Made by a program: the position numbers and the translations under genes
Assembly (NCBI GenBank): GCA_019118665.1
Contig: DWYM01000075.1
Location: forward strand, 1-38,267
Direction: 5' to 3'
DNA from: Candidatus Mediterraneibacter intestinipullorum
Lineage (GTDB): Bacteria; Bacillota; Clostridia; Lachnospirales; Lachnospiraceae
DNA length: 38,267 nucleotides
The notes under the pieces: generated by a model
What the model saw: the letters and a program-made list of their open reading frames with translations, nothing else
Databases searched by the model: none
Told to the model about the DNA's origin: nothing
Shown: piece after piece, positions 34,240 to 38,267 of the stretch
Numbering within the stretch: the stretch's first letter is position 1
Layout: the number at the start of each line of letters is the position of its first letter

Positions 34240-35343
34240 TTATAGAAGCGAGCGGAATGGGATGTTCTGAGGTGCTTCAAAACAATCCTCAAACCCTCTT
34301 CTGTGATGATACGCAAGTTTGTCTTTATCTGTGGGATATACATATTTCCCTCCCACTTCCCAGAAGAAGGGGTGGAACCGGTACCCAAGACGGTCTTTTT
34401 TCATATCATAGAGAACCTTGATCTCATTGACGTCAGCCATGAAATTTGTCCACACATCATAATGGATGGGGATCACGACTTTACACCTGAGAGCCTCGGC
34501 CATGCGGAGCACATCCACAGATGTCATCTTATCCTGCATGCCCACAGGATTCTCTCCGAAGGAGCCAAAAGCCACGTCAATGTCATAGTCCTTTCCATGT
34601 TTCGCAAAGTATATAGAATAGTGAGAATCGCCGCTGTGATAAATATTGCCTCCCGGCGTCTTTAACAGGTAATTTACTGCTTTCTCATCCATATCCGTCG
34701 GACATTTTCCTGTCAGTTCCTCCCGGTCAGGTCCCTGTGAATCTGTGGTCACAATACAGGTCCGGTCAAAAGAGTCGAGGGCAATGATCTCAATGTCCTT
34801 GATCTTGATAGAATCCCCCGGTTTTACGGCGATGCACCGTTCTGCCGGAACCCCCCACTTCTGCCAGAGCTCTACAGATTTTTTCGGGCCGATAAAGGGT
34901 ACTGGGATCTCCCGCCCATTTTCATCGGTGGTCGTCATGTTACTCTTGATCACATGGGCCGCATATTCCGCGCTCATATGATCCTGATGATAGTGGGTTG
35001 CAAGAACTGCATCCACTGCCTTAATGGCAAATGGATCAATGACAAATGGGACAGCTCTCAGATTTGGCTGCATTGCTCTCGCGCCGCACATATTCGCCAT
35101 CTGATGCCCTGGTTTCATAGTACCATCCCCATGAGTCCGTTTGCCATTTCCGCACCATAGATCAACTGTGATATTGCATCCGCCGGGAGTCTTAAACCAC
35201 ATTCCGGTGCATCCGAGCCACCACATAGCGACGGTCCCCGGCTTCACTTCTTCCATTTCAATCTCTTCGTTCAGCCAGGTGCCCCATTCCGGAAATGTGC
35301 TCATGATCCAACTCTCTCTCGTTATCTCGTCGATCTTGCTCAT
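34240..35343 (-). CDS. ulaG: L-ascorbate-6-phosphate lactonase
   Basis: UlaG opens the lactone ring of L-ascorbate 6-phosphate to give 3-keto-L-gulonate 6-phosphate. The 367-aa MBL-fold protein has THYHQDHMS (H117, H119, D121, H122) and further ligands in YHSGDSHYS and IPIHYDVW. The N-terminal [20 protein letters not shown], the MWWLGCTG motif and the C-terminal RGFEDCF match UlaG closely. It is the first gene of the operon, 42 bp after the promoter -10. AAAAGGAGA precedes the ATG. Confidence 0.96.
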   Translation of the reverse strand: MSKIDEITRESWIMSTFPEWGTWLNEEIEMEEVKPGTVAMWWLGCTGMWFKTPGGCNITVDLWCGNGKRTHGDGTMKPGHQMANMCGARAMQPNLRAVPFVIDPFAIKAVDAVLATHYHQDHMSAEYAAHVIKSNMTTTDENGREIPVPFIGPKKSVELWQKWGVPAERCIAVKPGDSIKIKDIEIIALDSFDRTCIVTTDSQGPDREELTGKCPTDMDEKAVNYLLKTPGGNIYHSGDSHYSIYFAKHGKDYDIDVAFGSFGENPVGMQDKMTSVDVLRMAEALRCKVVIPIHYDVWTNFMADVNEIKVLYDMKKDRLGYRFHPFFWEVGGKYVYPTDKDKLAYHHRRGFEDCFEAPQNIPFRSLL

Positions 35344-35379
35344 TTCATCTCTCCTTTTATGATTTTTTTGTTTTATTTA

Positions 35380-35450
35380 TATGAATACTATCATTTTTTA
35401 TGAATATTAACAATCATTTTATATGTTCGTTAATTAATTTTATGTTCGTT
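35380..35450. promoter_or_regulatory. Operator-like direct repeats in the ula promoter
   Basis: On the plus strand there are four 10-bp repeats: TATGAATACT (35380), TATGAATATT (35399), TATGTTCGTT (35422) and TATGTTCGTT (35441). Within each pair the spacing is 19 bp. The first pair overlies the -10 and -35, the second lies just upstream. TATGTTCGTT is close to a GlpR-type half-site. Probable target of the operon's DeoR regulator. Confidence 0.55.
35385..35413 (-). promoter_or_regulatory. Promoter of the ula operon
   Basis: On the minus strand TTGTTA (35413-35408), a 17-bp spacer and TAGTAT (35390-35385). Confidence 0.7.
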
Positions 35451-35500
35451 TTTCACTTTTCTGCTATTTTACTAGCTTTTATATGTAGTTTTTATGCACT

Positions 35501-35566
35501 TTATCCAATAATACGATAATATATAATTAAATTTGCAACACCAAACATTGCACAAAATTTAGACAT
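35501..35566 (-). CDS. Possible 21-codon peptide gene
   Basis: A short ORF encodes MSKFCAMFGVANLIIYYRIIG. GGAAGGAG lies 8 nt before the ATG, one of the best ribosome sites in this AT-rich patch. It follows the bacteriocin-like gene by about 106 nt with a hairpin between. It might be a leader peptide, a degenerate second peptide, or chance. No double-glycine motif is present. Confidence 0.3.
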   Translation of the reverse strand: MSKFCAMFGVANLIIYYRIIG

Positions 35567-35581
35567 AAAATATACTCCTTC

Positions 35582-35620
35582 CTGAGAGACAAGTTTTGTT
35601 AGTTCACTTGTCTGACTCAG
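35582..35620 (-). terminator. Hairpin after the bacteriocin-like gene
   Basis: A 12-bp stem with a 2-nt bulge (35582-35593 with 35607-35620) and a 13-nt loop. No T run follows on the minus strand; instead the GGAAGGAG of the 21-codon ORF does. It may protect the peptide mRNA or control the short ORF. Confidence 0.45.
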
Positions 35621-35672
35621 AAGGGAGCAACTACCACTTCAGCTAGTGAGACATTCCTTTTCAGTCTGTCAA

Positions 35673-35831
35673 TCACTTTGATTTTGTTGCTGTGTTTGCA
35701 ATACTGAGACCAGTACTTATGACACCGCTGATGCAGCCAATGATACCTACAATAAGTCCTGCTAAAGCGATGCCAATACCGCCATCAACCTGGCTCATCT
35801 GATCTTCTGTCATCTGATTAAATTTTTGCAT
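35673..35831 (-). CDS. Double-glycine-leader bacteriocin-like peptide precursor
   Basis: The 52-codon gene encodes an 18-residue leader MQKFNQMTEDQMSQVDGG and a 34-residue core. The leader fits the PCAT-exporter recognition pattern: hydrophobics at -12, -7 and -4 (M7, M12, V15) and Gly-Gly at -2/-1. The core is hydrophobic, rich in Gly and Ile, with GxxxG at 25-29 and 32-36, one Cys (C33) and a polar Asn/Thr/Lys tail. These traits suit class II, notably two-peptide, bacteriocins. AAAGGGGA lies about 8 nt before the ATG. An HlyD-type export accessory gene is 0.9 kb upstream on the same strand. A signalling peptide is an alternative. Confidence 0.8.
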   Translation of the reverse strand: MQKFNQMTEDQMSQVDGGIGIALAGLIVGIIGCISGVISTGLSIANTATKSK

Positions 35832-35882
35832 TTCATTTTCCCCTTTCTGCTATTTTGTTTTTTGGGCGTCCGCGAAACACCG

Positions 35883-35907
35883 GAAACCCGCATCAATGCG
35901 GAGTTTC
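35883..35907 (-). other. Hairpin in the leader of the bacteriocin-like gene
   Basis: GAAAC-CCGCAT pairs with ATGCGG-A-GTTTC: about 11 bp with one bulged base, 52-76 nt before the start codon. This GC-rich island stands out in an AT-rich leader. The interval 35832-36050 otherwise holds nothing I can name; a TTGTAT-17-TGTATT pair on the minus strand at about 35950-35980 is a weak promoter candidate. Confidence 0.4.
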
Positions 35908-36050
35908 TTCTACATCATTATGTCCTTTCCCTAAGATGTTGTTCTGCTTTTAATACATTCTTCTCCCGCTTACAATACAAGTCGCAAAAATGTTGCATAA
36001 TAATACAAAACTGTCGAGACAATATCATATCATGGAACACACCGAGCTTT

Positions 36051-36287
36051 TTATTGTCTGTAAAGCTTAACATTAATAGGCTGATTTATTTTACGAATCC
36101 GTTTATAGACCTGCTCTGATCTGGGATTATCCCCACCATGAATCATTATCCATTCTGAGTAAATCCATGGTAAATAGCCATTCTCATATTCGGTATCGTA
36201 AACATAGTCCAATTTCAAATTGCCAAGTTCAATAAACTTTTTTACGGTATTCTCATTTATAAGGCGGTCATGGGTAATAAATTCCAT
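36051..36287 (-). CDS. Hypothetical protein, 78 aa
   Basis: The product starts MEFITHDRLINENTVKKFIE and has a Tyr/Trp-rich middle (YDTEYENGYLPWIYSEWIM) and a basic C-terminus. No membrane segment or known motif is visible. The ATG has no good ribosome site. It is in the same frame as the preceding gene, just 7 codons after that gene's TAA, so it may once have been its continuation or may rely on coupled re-initiation. An immunity role is conceivable from position only. Confidence 0.5.
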   Translation of the reverse strand: MEFITHDRLINENTVKKFIELGNLKLDYVYDTEYENGYLPWIYSEWIMIHGGDNPRSEQVYKRIRKINQPINVKLYRQ

Positions 36288-36308
36288 ATAAGCGATATCT
36301 CTATCACT

Positions 36309-36741
36309 TTATAGAAGTTCCTCCACTCGTTTAAATGACTCCAGCATCATTTCTTTTGGTTTTAATTTTTCAGGCAAAGTCTTAATGAGAAAAGCACGAA
36401 AGTGAAAACGAGCCACTTTCTGCTTGTTTACCTTTACATATTGCAGCATCAAATATTCATTTTGACGTTCAAATGTTCTTTCTTCCCTTAAGGACATAAA
36501 GTGGACATATTGGCTGAAAATATCAATTAAATCTATCAGTTCCCAATACTTATCCTCAACTTCCTCATAGGGCGTATTTTTCTTAAACGCCTCTAAATAA
36601 CCCCTCGTCCAATAGTTCTAATATCCGATCATTAACTTTTGATATTTTTCTCCCAAATCTTTGAGAATAAATAAAAACAGCTAACATAGCAAGAATAATC
36701 ACTACAGTAATTCCGACTAATATCCATAAAAACAAACGCAC
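36309..36741 (-). pseudogene. Frameshifted small membrane protein gene
   Basis: Read with one frameshift this gives about 143 aa: a GTG start at 36741 after AGGGGGGTGAG, a TM helix (about 3-25), then a charged helical cytoplasmic part (RKISKVNDRILELLDE, then GYLEAFKKNTPYEEVEDKYW, and SLREERTFERQNEYLMLQYV further on). The break is in a GGGG run (36601-36604): frame one stops at 36583, and removing one G joins it to the downstream frame ending at 36309. It could be a real mutation, a sequencing error in a homopolymer, or programmed slippage. The family is not recognised. It follows the HlyD-like gene by 24 bp. Confidence 0.65.
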
Positions 36742-36765
36742 CGCTTCTCACCCCCCTTTTAGAAG

Positions 36766-38139
36766 TTATTCTCCGAATTCTTCTTCATCCTTTAATATAT
36801 TGATTTTCTGCAAAATATAAGTCATCCAGCTTGTCTCTTTTGTTTCAATATTCGCCTGCACACTCATGTCATCTTTCAGAGTGAATTTTTCTGATTGAAC
36901 CGGTGTCTCATAAATTTTTTGAACTTCCCCATTGATATAGCCATAATCTCTGCTATCCAATCCGTCTACTGTCAATTTTACGTTTTGTCCATTTTTCACG
37001 AAGCCGATGCCGCTGCTTGGTACATTTAATGTCACTTGAAAATTATCAGCCTGGGTCTCGCCTGATGTCAAAATACCCACTATACTCCCAGAAGTCAATG
37101 CAGTATCTTTTGCAAGATCAAGCTTATAATAAATATAACCTGATTCCAATGCCTTTACAGCGTAATAACCCAGATCAGCATCAATCGATGCGATCGAGGC
37201 TTCAGTCTCCTTAATGGAAGTCTGTAATTGCTGCAATTTATTTTTCACTTCCACAAGGGCGGTAGCCTGCAAGTTATCGATTTCAGCCTGTACCGATTGC
37301 CATGCATCGCTGTTTGTATTTCTTGCCTGAACAAGCTGCTGATCAAGCGTATCAATTTGCTGCTGTACAGAGAGTATCTGCTGGTCAATATAGTTTTGTT
37401 TTTCTGTTTTATATGCGCCCAGCTCCTGCTCATATTGCGCTTTGATGATTGGATCTGTTTCTTCAGCCACTAATTTTTCAATATCCATGATATGAAGGTC
37501 GTAACTAGCCACTTGATTTTGATATATTTTCAGTTGTGCTGCATACACATGGGTCTCTGATAAAGCTCCACTATTTTCCATAGCACTGAGCAACTCCCGA
37601 TATCTTGCTTTTTGCTCACTCAAAGAATTTATTGCACTATCCGAAACCCCGGATTCCAATGCCCTGATCTGTGTGAGGTATTGTTCTACCTGTGCATAAA
37701 ACTGTCCCTCTTCTTCATTATACTGGAATGTATTCGTTCTATTGAGGACACAACTTTCCATACGATTTACCAATTCCTGCTGTCTTTTCGTTTCCTCCAG
37801 ATGCTTTTCTAACTCTTCTTTCTGCAAGTCAAGTTTGTCGCTTTGCAGTGACAGGATAGTTTCGCCTTTTTCCACATACTCTCCGTCCTGTATATAAACA
37901 TTATCCACAACACCATCTACAAATATCTGTACGTCTTGTACCTTATCTGTACGCTGGAGCGAACCCTGTACATCAATAGTCTCCTGTTTCTTTGTAAAAG
38001 AAAGAAATATACACACAGCGATAATGAGACCAAGAATTGTATAAACAAAAAATACAATAAATTTATAAGGGTTGAGGAATACAAACTCCTTTGTCAACCG
38101 TATATCGTCCATATTATTCAAACGGTTGAGTTTATTCAT
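36766..38139 (-). CDS. HlyD/MesE-type bacteriocin export accessory protein
   Basis: The 457-aa membrane fusion-like protein has one N-terminal TM helix (about 26-48), a biotinyl-lipoyl-like hairpin half (DGVVDNVYIQDGEYVEKGET, about 71-98), a long coiled coil with many Gln, Glu and Leu (about 98-330), the second lipoyl half (ALESGYIYYKLDLAKDTALTS), and a beta-barrel C-terminal part. This layout is that of the accessory proteins that work with peptidase-containing ABC exporters of double-glycine peptides. I prefer the ATG at 38139 (MNKLNRL); an ATG 4 codons upstream is nearer to AAAGGA. The exporter itself is not in the window. Confidence 0.88.
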   Translation of the reverse strand: MNKLNRLNNMDDIRLTKEFVFLNPYKFIVFFVYTILGLIIAVCIFLSFTKKQETIDVQGSLQRTDKVQDVQIFVDGVVDNVYIQDGEYVEKGETILSLQSDKLDLQKEELEKHLEETKRQQELVNRMESCVLNRTNTFQYNEEEGQFYAQVEQYLTQIRALESGVSDSAINSLSEQKARYRELLSAMENSGALSETHVYAAQLKIYQNQVASYDLHIMDIEKLVAEETDPIIKAQYEQELGAYKTEKQNYIDQQILSVQQQIDTLDQQLVQARNTNSDAWQSVQAEIDNLQATALVEVKNKLQQLQTSIKETEASIASIDADLGYYAVKALESGYIYYKLDLAKDTALTSGSIVGILTSGETQADNFQVTLNVPSSGIGFVKNGQNVKLTVDGLDSRDYGYINGEVQKIYETPVQSEKFTLKDDMSVQANIETKETSWMTYILQKINILKDEEEFGE

Positions 38140-38267
38140 GGTTATATCCATTCCTTTCGCTTCGCTCAGGCACAAAACGTTATGAAAATATTTTTCCTGA
38201 GCTTATTTTTCTTTATAATTCTTCTTGTAGGGAACTCGGTATACTACAAATCACGGGGAGGTGAGTG
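38140..38267. other. Window edge: open plus-strand frame and a Shine-Dalgarno-like motif
   Basis: On the plus strand an ATG at 38182 opens a hydrophobic frame (MKIFFLSLFFFIILLVGN) that is still open at the window end, but with no ribosome site. GGGGAGGTGAG at the very edge could serve a gene beginning just outside. On the minus strand a frame ending in a TAA near 38216 could be the tail of the gene upstream of the HlyD-like gene. CTCAGG (38165-38170) and CCTGAG (38196-38201) form a loose inverted repeat. None of this can be settled here. Confidence 0.25.

Noticed and set aside
35826-36119. 97-codon plus-strand frame in the AT-rich patch
   Set aside because: It lies antisense to the bacteriocin-like leader and the 78-codon ORF, with no ribosome site or motif.
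1-38267. CRISPR arrays, IS elements, rRNA or tRNA genes
   Set aside because: I saw no regularly spaced repeats, no transposase frame and no cloverleaf apart from the tRNA-like part of tmRNA.

Overview
The window (38,267 bp) looks like a chromosomal segment of an endospore-forming member of the Clostridia, most likely a Lachnospiraceae-type gut anaerobe. The reasons are the scfA-scfB (SCIFF) pair beside secDF, SpoVT, the relA-MBL-hemZ-hisS-aspS gene order, a fused SecDF, and a tmRNA tag ending in ELAAA. No rRNA gene, tRNA gene, IS element or CRISPR array was seen. The assignment is by gene content and order, not by a search.

Left part (1-16.9 kb, core chromosome). Two plus-strand genes open the window: an unrecognised lipoprotein and a lone HicB-like protein. 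They converge on a minus-strand run ending at a 16-bp perfect hairpin (1898-1940). That run is recJ, then relA - metallo-beta-lactamase-fold hydrolase - hemZ - hisS - aspS, with relA having its own promoter behind recJ. Next come secDF, scfB, the 47-codon six-cysteine peptide gene scfA (15607-15750), a small four-helix membrane protein, and spoVT.

Middle part (17-26.9 kb, transport and housekeeping). A Na/Pi cotransporter with a PhoU domain is divergent from an AEC permease. Their shared intergenic region carries five TT(A/T)AC(A/T) hexamers spaced exactly 11 bp apart, a textbook-like PhoB/PhoP box array just upstream of a TTGACA -35 for the cotransporter. Then follow an FtsX-type ABC permease with a long coiled coil plus its ATPase, a UMF1-type MFS transporter, a zinc-dependent phospholipase C-like protein, and the tmRNA gene ssrA (26424-26766) with promoter and terminator.

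Right part (26.9-35.5 kb) is one long minus-strand L-ascorbate-type operon. Its order is ulaG, PTS IIA, IIC, IIB, a DeoR regulator, ulaE, an unrecognised propeller-like protein, ulaF/araD, a HAD phosphatase and a DUF3592-like membrane protein. The decarboxylase ulaD is missing from it. The promoter holds two pairs of 10-bp direct repeats, each pair 19 bp apart, one pair lying on the -10 and -35.

Far right (35.5-38.27 kb) is an AT-rich accessory patch that looks like part of a peptide-bacteriocin locus, all on the minus strand. It has an HlyD/MesE-type export accessory protein, a frameshifted membrane protein, a 78-codon unknown, and a 52-codon double-glycine-leader peptide with GxxxG motifs (35673-35831). 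A 21-codon ORF with a strong ribosome site follows. The matching peptidase-ABC exporter is not in the window and may lie just beyond its end. This patch is the best candidate for an undescribed system.
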